A stretch of 64,000 nt of DNA from Mycolicibacterium tokaiense (GTDB lineage Bacteria; Actinomycetota; Actinomycetes; Mycobacteriales; Mycobacteriaceae): contig NZ_AP022600.1 in NCBI RefSeq assembly GCF_010725885.1, forward strand, positions 3,472,001-3,536,000, given 5' to 3'. Under the pieces are notes generated by a model, which searched no databases, was not told the origin of the DNA, and saw only the letters and a program-made list of their open reading frames with translations. Numbering within the stretch: position 1 is the first letter of the stretch; every line of letters starts with the position of its first letter. Shown here one piece after another: positions 1-9,216 of this stretch. Both the position numbers and the translations under genes were made by a program.

Positions 1-97
1 CTGGGGTGGCCAGCAAAGTGACCCGGCTCACCCTCGACTGCTGTTTCAGCGTGCATCACGTGAGGGTCGAGTACAATTTCGGAAAAGTCGATAACCA

Positions 98-114
98 TTA
101 AGTTCAACTGAAAG
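98..114 (+). promoter_or_regulatory. candidate LysR operator upstream of the lysR gene
   Basis: The site reads TTAAGTTCAACTGAAAG and ends 7 bases before the LysR start codon. A near copy, TTAAGTTCAGCTAAAGT, lies at 1064-1080 upstream of the transporter gene; the two share the first nine bases and CT-AA beyond. Recurrence at the regulator's own promoter and at its neighbour's promoter is what one expects of a LysR-type binding site. Binding itself is inferred. The rest of positions 1-97 shows no gene. Confidence 0.5.
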
Positions 115-121
115 CGGCAGC

Positions 122-1054
122 ATGCTGGATCCCCGACGGATGCTCCTCCTGGTCGACGTGGTGCGGGCCGGCTCGCTCACCGCGGCGGCCAACCGGCTCA
201 GCTACACCACCTCGGCCATCTCCCAGCAGATCGCCAAGCTGGAGGCCGAGGCCGGGCAGCCGCTGCTGGAACGGCACGCCCGCGGGGTGCGGCTGACCGA
301 GGCGGGCGCGGCTCTGGCGCGCCGGGCCGAACGGATCGAGACCCAGCTGCAGGCCGCCCGAAGCGAGCTCGACGACATCGCCGGCCTGCGGTCGGGCACC
401 GTGCGGATCGGCACCTTCCCCACCGTCGGGTCGAGCCTGCTGCCGCAGGTGGTCAAGCTGTACAAGTCCCGCCACCCCGCCGTCCGGCTGACGGTGCGCA
501 GCTCCCGCTTCACGGCGCTGCGAGCCATGCTGGACACCGGCGAGGTCGAGCTGTCGCTGCTGTGGGACTACGAGTGGGCGCCGGTGACCGACCGTGAGCT
601 GGTGGTCCGCGAGCTGCTGGTCGATCCGCCCACCCTGGTGGTTTCGGTCAACCACCGATTCGCCCACCGGGAGTCGCTGGACATGGCCGAGCTGGCCGAC
701 GAGCAGTGGATCACGCGAGAGGACAACCACCCCGTCGGTGCTGCGCTGGAAAAGGCATGCCAGAAGGCGGGTTTCGTGCCATCGGTGGCCTTTGCGGCCA
801 ACGACTACCAGGAGGCCCAAGCCATGGTGGCCGTGGATCTCGGGGTGTCCATGGCCCCGCGACTGGCCTTGTCCAACCTGCGGGAGGACGTCAAGGTCAT
901 CCCGCTGCGGGGGGCGCCGTCGCGGCGCATCCTGCTGGCGCATCTCGCCGAACACCGGCTCACTCCCGCAGAGGCGACCCTGGTCGACACCTTCGAAGAG
1001 GTGGCCTACCGCCATGACGGGAAGTCGTCGCCGGTCCGTAGATCGCGGCCCTGA
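122..1054 (+). CDS. LysR-family transcriptional regulator
   Basis: A 310-residue LysR-type regulator. Residues 1-60 form the winged helix-turn-helix (MLLLVDVVRAGSLTAAANRL, then TTSAISQQIAKLEAEAG), followed by a linker helix and a periplasmic-binding-like effector domain from about residue 90 (GTVRIGTFPTVGSSLLPQVV). Length and domain order are normal for the family. It is transcribed toward the transporter and PrpF-like genes downstream, and a repeated TTAAGTTCA motif sits before this gene and before the transporter. It is therefore probably the local regulator of a carboxylate uptake and isomerisation set. The effector is unknown; a tricarboxylate or aconitate-like acid is an inference from the neighbours. 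Confidence 0.9.
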   Translation: MLDPRRMLLLVDVVRAGSLTAAANRLSYTTSAISQQIAKLEAEAGQPLLERHARGVRLTEAGAALARRAERIETQLQAARSELDDIAGLRSGTVRIGTFPTVGSSLLPQVVKLYKSRHPAVRLTVRSSRFTALRAMLDTGEVELSLLWDYEWAPVTDRELVVRELLVDPPTLVVSVNHRFAHRESLDMAELADEQWITREDNHPVGAALEKACQKAGFVPSVAFAANDYQEAQAMVAVDLGVSMAPRLALSNLREDVKVIPLRGAPSRRILLAHLAEHRLTPAEATLVDTFEEVAYRHDGKSSPVRRSRP

Positions 1055-1063
1055 CGTACGGGC

Positions 1064-1080
1064 TTAAGTTCAGCTAAAGT
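1064..1080 (+). promoter_or_regulatory. second copy of the LysR candidate operator
   Basis: TTAAGTTCAGCTAAAGT lies ten bases after the LysR stop codon and about 130 bases before the transporter start. It matches the motif at 98-114 and is probably the operator for the transporter transcript. The remaining sequence to 1211 shows no further gene; a GAGGG ribosome-binding site lies just before the chosen start at 1212. Confidence 0.45.
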
Positions 1081-1211
1081 GCTCTGCGGATTTTCGAGAT
1101 TGTTGTGGAGGCACGTCGTTCCTACTGTGATCTGAGTAATGATTCATCGGGGCGTGTGATTGCCGAGGGATGTACTCCGCTCGCACCACGGTCCGGAACC
1201 GAGGGAACACC

Positions 1212-2585
1212 ATGTCTTCTGTCGAGATTCTGCCTCTGATCGCGCTGGTGGCGATGTTCGTCATCGCCACGTTCTTCCCGATCAACATCGGCATCCTGGG
1301 ATTCATCGGCGCCTTCGGCGTCGGTGCCTTCCTGCTGGGTTATGACGACAAGGAGATCCTTGCCGCCTTCCCCAGCTCCATCGTCCTGACCATCATCGGG
1401 GTCACGTACTTCTTCGGCATGGCCAAGAAGAACGGCACCATCGATCTGCTGGTCAACGCTTGCATCCGCGCCGTGCGCGGCCGCGTGACCGTGGTTCCGT
1501 GGGTGTTCTTCTTCTGCGCCTCGGTGCTGACCGCGCTGGGCACCTTCAGCCCCGCGGCCGTCGCACTGATCTGCCCTGCTGCCCTGTCCTTCGCGGCCAG
1601 GACCAAGATGAGCCCGCTGGTCATGGGGATCATGACCATCAACGGTGCCCACGCCGGTGCGTTCTCGCCCATCTCGGTCTCCGGCGTGCTGGTGCATGAC
1701 CTGGTCGAAAAGAGTGGACTGACCATCGCCCCCTGGACGCTGTTCTTCGCCAGTTACGGCATGAACCTGCTGCTCTCGGTGCTGACCGTGGTCGGCTACG
1801 CGGCGCTGGCCCGGATGCGCAACCTGGAGTACAGCGCCACCGGCACCCGCATCGACGATGACGCCGACGGCAGCGGCGGCGCCGGTACGCACCCCGCGTC
1901 CGGTCCCGCCGGCGGGGGTGGCACCGGCACCCAGGTGCTGACCCGTCCGGTGCGCCCCGACGCGCTGATCACCCAGGTGCACCCGGTCACCGTGGTGCAG
2001 AAGCTGACGCTGTTCCTAATCGCGGCCGTGCTGGTGCTCGTGCTGGTGTTCCACCTGCCGATCAGCTTCGTCTCCATCGCCGCCGGCGCCATCCTGGCCT
2101 TCACCGACCTGTCCAAGCAGAACGAGGCCATCGCCGGCATCAGCTGGTCGACGGTGCTGCTGGTGGCGGGCATGGTCACCTACATCTCGCTGCTCGAAGA
2201 GGTCGGCACCATCGACCACCTGGCTCAGATGGCGATTACCATCGGCGCACCGCTGATCGTGGCGCTGGTGTTGTGCTACGTCATCGGCGTCACCTCGGCG
2301 TTCGCCTCGTCGACGGCCCTGCTGGCGGCGATCATCCCGATGGCGCTGCCGCTGCTGCAGACCGGCGCGCTGCCGGTGGTGGGCGTGGTGGCCGCACTGG
2401 CCATCGCCGCCACCGTGGTCGACGTCTCACCCTTCTCCACCAACGGCGCTCTGGTGCTCGCCAACGCCCAGGGCATCGAGCGGCCGCGCTTCTACCGGCA
2501 GTTGCTGGTCAACGCCGGCATCGTGGTCGCAGCGACACCGGCACTGTGCTGGCTGCTGCTGGTCGTCGTGCCCTCGATGGTCTGA
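1212..2585 (+). CDS. SLC13/MatC-type dicarboxylate transporter
   Basis: A 457-residue polytopic membrane protein. The N-terminal half (FPINIGILGFIGAFGVGAFL, TFSPAAVALICPAALSFAAR) resembles the MatC N-terminal domain of dicarboxylate carriers, and the C-terminal half is a second hydrophobic block with an SFVSIAAGAILAFTDLSKQ segment typical of IT-superfamily transporters. The halves are separated by a Gly/Asp-rich hydrophilic loop at about residues 215-245. The start at 1212 has a GAGGG site at suitable spacing; an in-frame ATG at 1170 would add a polar, non-family leader. Next to a LysR gene and a PrpF-like gene it most likely imports the di- or tricarboxylate that PrpF handles. Substrate not determinable. 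Confidence 0.82.
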   Translation: MSSVEILPLIALVAMFVIATFFPINIGILGFIGAFGVGAFLLGYDDKEILAAFPSSIVLTIIGVTYFFGMAKKNGTIDLLVNACIRAVRGRVTVVPWVFFFCASVLTALGTFSPAAVALICPAALSFAARTKMSPLVMGIMTINGAHAGAFSPISVSGVLVHDLVEKSGLTIAPWTLFFASYGMNLLLSVLTVVGYAALARMRNLEYSATGTRIDDDADGSGGAGTHPASGPAGGGGTGTQVLTRPVRPDALITQVHPVTVVQKLTLFLIAAVLVLVLVFHLPISFVSIAAGAILAFTDLSKQNEAIAGISWSTVLLVAGMVTYISLLEEVGTIDHLAQMAITIGAPLIVALVLCYVIGVTSAFASSTALLAAIIPMALPLLQTGALPVVGVVAALAIAATVVDVSPFSTNGALVLANAQGIERPRFYRQLLVNAGIVVAATPALCWLLLVVVPSMV

Positions 2586-2594
2586 GCCAGCCAA

Positions 2595-2615
2595 GGGTTT
2601 AGCGCAGCTGAACCC
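2595..2615 (+). terminator. hairpin between transporter and prpF-like gene
   Basis: GGGTTTAGC pairs with GCTGAACCC (one G-U pair) around a GCA loop, followed by a pyrimidine-rich stretch ending in CTTTTA. It may be an attenuating terminator. Because it contains TTTAGC and AGCTGAAC, it also resembles the inverted form of the LysR motif at 1064-1080, so an operator role is equally possible. Confidence 0.4.
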
Positions 2616-2698
2616 CTCTCCACTTTTACGTCATTGTTCTTCATCTTCGCGCGGGCCACCCTGGTCTCAGGGACCTGTCGCGGCGGAAAGGCACGCTC

Positions 2699-3823
2699 AT
2701 GCTCACAGTTCGCGCCACCTGGATGCGGGGAGGCACCAGCAAATGCTGGCTCTTCCACGCGGTGGACATCGACCCCTTGATCGACCACGCCGGCGGCCTG
2801 GACGAGCTGCTCACGTCGGCATTCGGATCCGGCGACCCGCGTCAGCTCGACGGGGTGGGCGGCGGCAGCTCGACGACCTCGAAGGCCGCCATCGTCCGCC
2901 GCTCCCAGCTCCCCGGCATCGACATCGACTACCTGTTCGCCCAGGTCGCCATCGGCGATCGTCAGGTCGAGTGGGGCAGCAACTGCGGCAACTGCGCCAC
3001 CGCGATCGGGCTCTACGCGCTGCAGACCGGTCTGGTGGCCGTCGACGCCGAGGTGACCTCGGTGCGGATGCGCAACCAGAACACCGGTGCAGTGCTCACG
3101 GCCGAAATTGCCACTCCCGCAGGGGCGATCCCCACCGACGGCGATGCCGCCGTGCCCGGCACCAGTGCGCTCGGTGTCCCGGTGGGCCTGACCTTCACCG
3201 GGCTGGCGGGTGCACCCGCGCAACTGCTGCCCAGCGGACGGGCCCTCGACACCGTGACTGTTGCGGGCCACGACTACTCCGCCACGATGGTCACGGCCGG
3301 TGCGCCGGCCGCGCTGTTCGACGCCGCCGATCTGGGTCTCACCGGCGCTGAGGACAATGCGGTTGTCGCCGAACACCTTTCGCTGTTGGTGGCGCTGCGC
3401 CAGCAGTCCTCTCTGCGGATGGGGTTGAGCAAGCCGGGGGATCCGGTCCGGCACGCGATCCCGAAGGTGGGCGTGGTGGGCAGCCCGCTGGATTACCGGA
3501 CCGGCACCGGGGACCTGATCCGGGCCGACGATTACGACGTGTCCGTGCGGATGCTGTCGATGCTGGCTCCCCATCCCGCGATCGGACTGACGTCCGCGGT
3601 GGCCGTCGCAGCAGCATCCACCGTTGTCGGGGGAGTGGTTGCCGCGCGGAGCGCCGCCGCGCCGACGGGCCCCCTGCGGCTGGGCACCCCGGCCGGAGTT
3701 CTGCACGTCGAGCGCATCATGAACAACGGTGTGCTGGAAGCAGTCACGCTGCACCGGGCGGCGCGCCGCATCGCCTCCGCCGAGCTGTTCGTCGCGGAGC
3801 GGGCTCACGCCCTGGCGAGCTGA
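2699..3823 (+). CDS. PrpF-family isomerase (methylaconitate/oxalomesaconate-type)
   Basis: A 374-residue protein of the PrpF family, cofactor-independent isomerases/tautomerases of the diaminopimelate-epimerase fold acting on aconitate-like acids. Visible family segments are the N-terminal ATWMRGGTSKCWLF, the glycine-rich GVGGGSSTTSKAAIV, and the first catalytic-cysteine region SNCGNCATAIGLYAL near residues 96-110. The second half contains PKVGVVGSPLDYRT. It lies 113 bases after the MatC-like transporter on the same strand, suggesting that an imported unsaturated tricarboxylate is isomerised here before entering central metabolism. No prpC/prpD or aconitase gene is nearby, so a methylcitrate role is not supported by context. 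Confidence 0.85.
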   Translation: MLTVRATWMRGGTSKCWLFHAVDIDPLIDHAGGLDELLTSAFGSGDPRQLDGVGGGSSTTSKAAIVRRSQLPGIDIDYLFAQVAIGDRQVEWGSNCGNCATAIGLYALQTGLVAVDAEVTSVRMRNQNTGAVLTAEIATPAGAIPTDGDAAVPGTSALGVPVGLTFTGLAGAPAQLLPSGRALDTVTVAGHDYSATMVTAGAPAALFDAADLGLTGAEDNAVVAEHLSLLVALRQQSSLRMGLSKPGDPVRHAIPKVGVVGSPLDYRTGTGDLIRADDYDVSVRMLSMLAPHPAIGLTSAVAVAAASTVVGGVVAARSAAAPTGPLRLGTPAGVLHVERIMNNGVLEAVTLHRAARRIASAELFVAERAHALAS

Positions 3824-3827
3824 CCCC

Positions 3828-4571
3828 TCACTGCGCCAGCGTCGCCCGGATCCCCACCGTCACATACGGCAACGCCACACCGGTGGATGCGGCCAACGCG
3901 GGGTGGGTGGCGAGCAGTTCGCGCACCTGATCCAGGGTCTGCGTCCGCACCTCGTCGGGCGAGGTGATGCAGTAGCTGCGCGATGCCACCAGATCGATGA
4001 GTGCCTGGGGCGTCAGGTAATTGGTCCATTCGACGTGGTGGCGCTCGATGTCGGCGAACGGCGCGGGCAGGCTCACCTCGTGGTTGAACGGATCCCGCTC
4101 GTGGCCGATGATCCGGCCCAGATCCTTGACCCAGCCCAGTCTTTCGTCGCGGGTGTTCCACACCAGACCCAGCCGCCCGCCGGGCCGCAGCACCCGTGCC
4201 ACCTCGGGGATGGCGCGTTCCGGATCCACCCAGTGCCAGGCCTGCGCCACCAGTACGGCGTCCACACTGTTGTCGGCCAACGGAATCTCTTCCGCGGTGC
4301 CCAGCAGTGCCGGGGTGTCGGGCAGCGCGGCGCTGAGCACCTCCAGCATCTCGGCCAGGGGATCCACCGCCACCACATCGAGGCCGCGTTCCACCAGCCG
4401 GGTGGTCAGCTTGCCGGTGCCGGCCCCCAGATCGAGCACCGTCTGCGCACCCGGCGGCAGCAGCCAGTCGATGGCCTCCGGCGGATAGGACGGGCGCCCG
4501 CGCTCATAGGCCGCTGCCGCCGACCCGAAGGACCGCGAGAGCTCCCGCCACGAGCTCGACGACCGGCTCAC
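3828..4571 (-). CDS. class I SAM-dependent methyltransferase
   Basis: A 247-residue Rossmann-fold methyltransferase with motif [16 protein letters not shown] (about residues 40-54), motif [10 protein letters not shown] and a following [13 protein letters not shown] segment. These are typical of the UbiE/type-11 methyltransferases. The GTG start overlaps the metX stop by four bases (GTGA), so it is the third gene of the SAM-IV-riboswitch operon and probably translationally coupled to metX. Its stop lies five bases from the convergent prpF-like gene. The substrate is unknown. Placement in a methionine operon fits a SAM consumer tuned to SAM supply, but that is inference. Confidence 0.85.
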   Translation of the reverse strand: MSRSSSSWRELSRSFGSAAAAYERGRPSYPPEAIDWLLPPGAQTVLDLGAGTGKLTTRLVERGLDVVAVDPLAEMLEVLSAALPDTPALLGTAEEIPLADNSVDAVLVAQAWHWVDPERAIPEVARVLRPGGRLGLVWNTRDERLGWVKDLGRIIGHERDPFNHEVSLPAPFADIERHHVEWTNYLTPQALIDLVASRSYCITSPDEVRTQTLDQVRELLATHPALAASTGVALPYVTVGIRATLAQ

Positions 4572-5707
4572 CGTGCGGCCAGTTCCAGCGTCCGCCGCAC
4601 CAGGACCCCCACCGCGTCGGTCTCGACCAGGAAGCCGTCGTGGCCGTAGATGGAGTCCACCACCTCCAGGCCGTCGCAGCCCGGCAGCAGGTCGGCGATC
4701 TCCTGCTGTAACCGCAGCGGGTACAGGCGGTCGGAGGTGATGCCACCGACGATCGTGGGCACCGGGCAGGACTGCAACGCCGTTGCCACCCCGCCTCTAC
4801 CTCGGCCGACGTCATGGTTGGACAGCGCATCACTGAGAGCCACGTAACTTCCAGCATCGAAGCGGGCCAAAAGCTTCCCGCCCTGGTGTTCCAGATAACT
4901 CTGCACGGCGTACCGTCCGCCGGCCAGCGGATCCTCGGTGCCCTGCGCGTCGTTGCCGAAGCGGCTGTCGAGTTCTTCCTCGCCGCGGTAGGTCAGGTGC
5001 GCGAACCGGCGGGCGATCTGCAGGCCGGCGTCGGGGCTGCGGCCGGTGCCGTGGTAGTCACCGCCCTGCCAGTCAGGATCGGCCTTGATGGCCGCCACCT
5101 GGGTGCTCTGGGTGCCGATCTGGTCGGCGGTGGCGCGGGCGCCGACAGCCAGGATCAGCGCCGCGCGGACGGAGTTGGGGTTACTCACCGCCCACTCCAG
5201 CGCGCGGGCACCGCCCATGGATCCGCCGACCACCGCAGCCACCTCGGTGATCCCGAGGGCGGCCAGCGCGGCCACGTCGGCGTTCACCTGATCGCGCACC
5301 GAGATCACCGGAAACCTGGAGCCATAAGGCTTTCCGTCGCGGGCCAGCGAGCTGGGCCCGGTGCTGCCACGGCAGCCGCCCAGCACGTTGGTGGAAATGG
5401 CGCACCAGCGGTCGGTGTCGATGGGGGCGCCGGGGCCTGCCACCCCGTCCCACCAGCCCGGAGTGGGGTGGCCGGGTCCGGCCGGACCGGTGACGTGGGA
5501 GTCGCCGGTCAGGGCGTGCAACACCATCACCACGTTGTCGCGGGTGGGCGACAGTTCGCCCCACCGCTGCACCGCGATGGTCACGTCCTCGAGCACCACA
5601 CCGCTTTCCAGCGTCAGCGCTCCGATGTGCACAACGCCGAGTTCGCCTTCGGCGGGCAGCGTGGCACTCAACTCAGGGGAGATCGTCACGGGGCGGTCCT
5701 CGCTCAA
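4568..5707 (-). CDS. metX: homoserine O-acetyltransferase MetX
   Basis: A 379-residue alpha/beta-hydrolase-fold acyltransferase that activates L-homoserine with acetyl-CoA, the first committed step of methionine synthesis. Family marks are [15 protein letters not shown], the nucleophile elbow [12 protein letters not shown] (about residues 161-172), and the C-terminal catalytic region [18 protein letters not shown] carrying the His. It overlaps metY upstream and the methyltransferase downstream by four bases each. The start overlapping the metY stop is TTG (TTGA), an uncommon initiation codon that suggests coupling. A GTG about seven codons further in (before TISPELS) is the alternative. Corresponds to mycobacterial metA/metX. 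Confidence 0.95.
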   Translation of the reverse strand: MSEDRPVTISPELSATLPAEGELGVVHIGALTLESGVVLEDVTIAVQRWGELSPTRDNVVMVLHALTGDSHVTGPAGPGHPTPGWWDGVAGPGAPIDTDRWCAISTNVLGGCRGSTGPSSLARDGKPYGSRFPVISVRDQVNADVAALAALGITEVAAVVGGSMGGARALEWAVSNPNSVRAALILAVGARATADQIGTQSTQVAAIKADPDWQGGDYHGTGRSPDAGLQIARRFAHLTYRGEEELDSRFGNDAQGTEDPLAGGRYAVQSYLEHQGGKLLARFDAGSYVALSDALSNHDVGRGRGGVATALQSCPVPTIVGGITSDRLYPLRLQQEIADLLPGCDGLEVVDSIYGHDGFLVETDAVGVLVRRTLELAAR

Positions 5708-7041
5708 AAGGCCGCCACGGCTTGCGGATCGGTGGCCCCGACCTTGCTTGCCGCTGCGAAGCCCTGCTCGAGATCGGCCAGGATGTCGTCGATGCCCTCG
5801 ATGCCGACCGCCAGTCGCACCAGTCCGGGGGTCACGCCGGTGGCCAGCTGTTCCTCGGGTGAGAGCTGCGCGTGCGTGGTGGACGCCGGGTGGATCACCA
5901 GCGAGCGCACGTCGCCGATGTTGGCGACGTGGCTGTGCAGGGTCAGCGCGTCGACAAAGGCCTTGCCCGCCGCCACCCCGCCGGCCAGTTCGAAGGCCAG
6001 CACCGCGCCGGTTCCCTTGGGTGCCAAAGTCTTCGCCCGCTCATGCCACGGCGAGGACGGCAGCCCCGCATAGTTGACCGACAGCACGTCGTCGCGGGCT
6101 TCGAGGAACTCGGCCACCTTCTGGGCATTGGCCACGTGGCGCTCGATGCGCAAGCTGAGCGTCTCCAGGCCCTGGGCGATCAGGAACGCGTTGAAAGGAG
6201 AGGCCGCCGACCCGAGGTCGCGCAGCAGTTGCACCCGGGCCTTGAGCGCAAACGCCGGTGCACCGAGGTCGGCGAACACCACACCGTGGTAGCTGGGATC
6301 CGGGGTGGTGAAGCCGGGGTGCCGGCCCTGGGTCCAGTCGAAGGTACCGCCGTCGACGATCACCCCGGCGATGGCCGAGCCGTGGCCACCGAGGTATTTG
6401 GTGGCCGAGTGCACCACGATGTCGGCTCCCTGGCTGATCGGCTGGATCAGGTAAGGGGTGGCGATGGTGTTGTCGACGATCAGCGGGATGCCGTGCTCGT
6501 GGGCGACGGCCGAGACGCCGGGCGTGTCCAACAGGTCGATCTGCGGGTTGGAGATGGTCTCGCCGAAGAACGCCTTGGTGTTGGGTTGCACCGCCGCGCG
6601 CCAGGAATCCAGGTTGTCCGGGTCGTCGACGAAGCTCACGTCGATACCCAGCTTGGGCAGGGTGTAGTGGAACAGGTTGTAGGTGCCGCCGTAGAGCCGC
6701 GGGCTGGACACGATGTGGTCCCCGGCGGACGCCAGGTTGAGGATCGCGAAGGTCTCGGCGGCCTGGCCCGAGGACAGGAACAGCGCCGCGACCCCGCCCT
6801 CGAGCGCGGCGATGCGCTGCTCGACGACGTCGGTGGTGGGGTTCATGATGCGGGTGTAGATGTTGCCAGGCTCCGCCAACCCGAACAGCGCCGCGGCGTG
6901 GTCGGTGTCGCGGAAGGCATACGAGGTGGTCTGGTAGATCGGCAGGGCCCGCGCGCCGGTGGCGGCATCGGGGCTCTGGCCGGCGTGCACCTGCTTGGTC
7001 TCGAAGGACCAGTTCAGGGTGGCATCGGTGGGTTCAGTCAC
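5704..7041 (-). CDS. metY: O-acetylhomoserine sulfhydrylase (MetY/MetC)
   Basis: A 445-residue PLP enzyme of the Cys/Met-metabolism family that converts O-acetylhomoserine plus sulfide to homocysteine. The PLP lysine lies in [20 protein letters not shown] (about residues 209-228), and the N-terminal [20 protein letters not shown] and [18 protein letters not shown] are typical of the long OAH-sulfhydrylase branch. The GTG start has GGAGG ten bases upstream and lies 44 bases below the SAM-IV riboswitch. It is therefore the promoter-proximal gene of metY-metX-methyltransferase and should be repressed when SAM is plentiful. The M. tuberculosis orthologue is usually labelled metC. Confidence 0.94.
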   Translation of the reverse strand: MTEPTDATLNWSFETKQVHAGQSPDAATGARALPIYQTTSYAFRDTDHAAALFGLAEPGNIYTRIMNPTTDVVEQRIAALEGGVAALFLSSGQAAETFAILNLASAGDHIVSSPRLYGGTYNLFHYTLPKLGIDVSFVDDPDNLDSWRAAVQPNTKAFFGETISNPQIDLLDTPGVSAVAHEHGIPLIVDNTIATPYLIQPISQGADIVVHSATKYLGGHGSAIAGVIVDGGTFDWTQGRHPGFTTPDPSYHGVVFADLGAPAFALKARVQLLRDLGSAASPFNAFLIAQGLETLSLRIERHVANAQKVAEFLEARDDVLSVNYAGLPSSPWHERAKTLAPKGTGAVLAFELAGGVAAGKAFVDALTLHSHVANIGDVRSLVIHPASTTHAQLSPEEQLATGVTPGLVRLAVGIEGIDDILADLEQGFAAASKVGATDPQAVAAF

Positions 7042-7085
7042 GACTGTCGTGCCTCCATCGGTTCTGGGGGCCCGTTCTGGTGTCG

Positions 7086-7205
7086 GACCCGCGCTTGCCG
7101 TGTAACCGCGTGCGGTTACTCAACCTGGTCGTCTCCCGGGGCACCCCACCGCGGTTGGAGGGTTGCCGGCCAGCAAGCCGGGGCTATGCGCTGGCACTCA
7201 TGACC
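7086..7205 (-). ncRNA. SAM-IV riboswitch
   Basis: The minus strand carries a roughly 120-nt element matching the actinobacterial SAM-IV aptamer. The order is GGTCATGAGTGCCAGC, the core AGCCCCGGCTTGCTGG and CCGGCAACCCTCC, then CGCGGTGGGGTGCCCCGGG, GACGACCAGGTTGAG, a variable hairpin AACCGCACGCGGTT, and the terminal GCAAGCGCGGG. It ends 44 bases before the metY start, with the ribosome-binding site GGAGG in between, which suggests control at translation initiation or by early termination. Identification is by recalled consensus, not by a covariance search. Confidence 0.93.
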
Positions 7206-7280
7206 GATTCGCACTGTATCGCACGCCCGCCGGTCGTTGCCACCTCGGGCGATCGGTGTGCCCACGCGTCGCCGCCGGTA

Positions 7281-7349
7281 GCCGCTGACAAGTGTGCGGT
7301 TTACTGCGGGACACGCCGTGCGCCGCGAGTAGGGCACACATGTGTGCGC
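7281..7349. repeat. tandem palindromic repeat, copy 1
   Basis: A 69-bp unit starting GCCGCTGACAAGTGTGC and ending CACACATGTGTGCGC. It is repeated without a change at 7364-7432 (period 83 bp). Each unit folds as a two-tier hairpin on the minus strand: GTGTGC pairs with GCACAC, and TACT-GCGG pairs with CCGCAGTA with one bulged C. It lies between the 3' end of a hydrolase gene and the riboswitch. Nothing else is recognisable in the gap 7206-7481 apart from the two copies. Confidence 0.85.
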
Positions 7350-7363
7350 CGGGAGGGCCGGTC

Positions 7364-7432
7364 GCCGCTGACAAGTGTGCGGTTTACTGCGGGACACGCC
7401 GTGCGCCGCGAGTAGGGCACACATGTGTGCGC
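7364..7432. repeat. tandem palindromic repeat, copy 2
   Basis: Second copy of the unit at 7281-7349, separated from it by a 14-bp spacer that is not itself duplicated. Sequence identity of the two copies implies a recent duplication or gene conversion. On the minus strand it lies 50-118 bases after the stop codon of the hydrolase at 7482, a position suited to transcription termination. Confidence 0.85.
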
Positions 7433-7481
7433 GGAGATGGGGGCGGGTGCGACGGGCGGGGCGGGTGTGACGGAGGCGACG

Positions 7482-8345
7482 TCAGCCGGCCGGCGGCGCC
7501 ATCGGCTGGGGCGAGGCGTTGTCCTCGACGAACTCGGCGATCAGCTCGGTGACCATGCCCGGCGCCTCGAGCATGGGGATGTGGCCCAGGCCGTCGAGCT
7601 TGTGGATCGTCGACCCCGCGGGCAGGTTCTCGGTGAAGTGCCGGTTGCCGCGCGGAGTGGGGAACACCCGGTCCTTCCCGCAGAGCACCAGCTGCACCGG
7701 GGTGCGAATCTCTTCGAGCTCCAGCAGGCCGGGCGCCGTCAGCGTCTTGACCAGCAGTGCGATGTAGGCGTGGCAGTGTGTGGCGTCGTCGAGCAGGGCC
7801 AGCAGGTCAGGGTTGTCGGGGCCGTCGGCGGGCCCGCTGACCATCAGGGTGGCGATGCGGCGGCCGAACGGGATGTCCAGGATCCGGGGCCCGGCCAGGC
7901 GGGCGGCCAGCAGCGCTGGCCCCATGGCCAGGAACTTGGCGATGGTCTCGAACTTGGTCGGTGAGAAACGGGTCCAGCCGCCCGCGGGCGCGACGGCGGT
8001 CAGGCTGCGGGCGCGACCGCGCCGCTCCAGCTCGAAGGCCACCCAGCCGCCCAGGGAATTGCCCACGACATGCGCTGTGTCCCAACCTAATTCGTCGAGC
8101 TGTCGTTCCACGTGGTCGACCAGCAGACCGGTGTCCATGACCCAGGAGCTGATGGTCGGTCCGCCGTTGTGGCCGGCCATGGTGGGCGCGAAGACCTCGA
8201 GTCCGCCCCGCTGGTCGAGTTGCTCGGCCACGGTGCGCCAGACGTTCTGCGAGCACAGGAAAGGGTGCAGGAGCAGGACCGGTTCACCCGAGCCCAGATG
8301 GATCGGCGCGACGCCGACGGCGGGGGAGTTCATGCGGACCGACAT
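7482..8345 (-). CDS. alpha/beta-fold hydrolase
   Basis: A 287-residue alpha/beta hydrolase. It has the oxyanion segment LLLHPFLCSQNVWR, the nucleophile elbow GNSLGGWVAFELERRG (Ser near residue 95), and the catalytic His in DGLGHIPMLEAPGMV near the C-terminus. Length and motifs are ordinary. The substrate cannot be inferred. It diverges from xthA with a 74-bp gap, and the start has no clear Shine-Dalgarno, so initiation could be leaderless or from the ATG four codons further in (MNSPAVG). In M. tuberculosis comparable hydrolase genes lie in this position near metC, so this is probably backbone rather than acquired DNA. Confidence 0.82.
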   Translation of the reverse strand: MSVRMNSPAVGVAPIHLGSGEPVLLLHPFLCSQNVWRTVAEQLDQRGGLEVFAPTMAGHNGGPTISSWVMDTGLLVDHVERQLDELGWDTAHVVGNSLGGWVAFELERRGRARSLTAVAPAGGWTRFSPTKFETIAKFLAMGPALLAARLAGPRILDIPFGRRIATLMVSGPADGPDNPDLLALLDDATHCHAYIALLVKTLTAPGLLELEEIRTPVQLVLCGKDRVFPTPRGNRHFTENLPAGSTIHKLDGLGHIPMLEAPGMVTELIAEFVEDNASPQPMAPPAG

Positions 8346-8419
8346 TAAGGTGATACCGGCGGTACCGCAATACTGCCGAGTTCGATTCCGGGCGTTTCGC
8401 TGCGTTAGGGTCGTGCTCC

Positions 8420-9216
8420 GTGATCGTCAGCACCATCAACGTCAACGGCATCCGCGCCGCGGTCAAGCACCGCTCCGCCGACAACCTGGGCCTGCTGCCC
8501 TGGCTGGCGCAGACCAATGCCGACGTGGTGTGCCTGCAGGAGACCAGGGCCGACGACGAGCAACTGGCCGCCGCGCTGGCACCTGCCCTGGACGACTGTT
8601 GGCAGCTGGCCTCCGCCGAGCCCCACCTCAAAGGCCGAAACGGCGTCGCGGTCCTGAGTCGGCACCCGTTCGACGCGGTCCGCGTGGGCGTCGGAGTCGA
8701 CGAGTTCGCCGACCACGGTCGCTACCTCGAGGTCGACATCGCGAACCTCACCGTCGCCAGCGTGTACGTCCAGACCGGCGAGGCCGAGACGCCCCGGCAG
8801 CTGGAAAAGGAACGGTTCATGGTGGCGCTGGCCAAACGGATGGCCGAGCTGAGCACCTCGGGGCGGGACGCGGTGGTGTGCGGGGACTGGAACATCGCCC
8901 ACACCGAGAACGACATCAAAGCCTGGAAGGCCAACGTCAAGAAGTCGGGTTTTTTGCCCGCCGAGCGGCAGTGGGTGGGGGAACTGCTCGACGCGGGCTG
9001 GGTCGACGTGGTCCGGCATCTGCACCCTGACATGGCGGGGCCCTACAGCTGGTGGTCCTGGCGCGGCAAGGCCTTCGACAACGACGCCGGGTGGCGGATC
9101 GACTACCAGCTGGCCAACCAGCAACTGGCGGCCCGCACCGTCGCCGCCCGGGTGGAGCGGCCCGAGGCGTACGCGCTGCGGTGGTCTGATCACGCCCCGG
9201 TGACGGTCGAGTACGT

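Noticed and set aside
2492..3808. Long minus-strand open frame opposite the prpF-like gene
   Set aside because: Antisense frame of high-GC coding DNA; product is low-complexity and resembles no family, while the plus strand encodes a clear PrpF homologue. The same holds for the other long antisense frames (for example 4814-6073, 5872-7203, 30932-32932, 33967-35514, 49102-50955).
7281..7432. CRISPR array
   Set aside because: Only two units of 69 bp with a 14-bp spacer, no cas genes and the wrong unit size.
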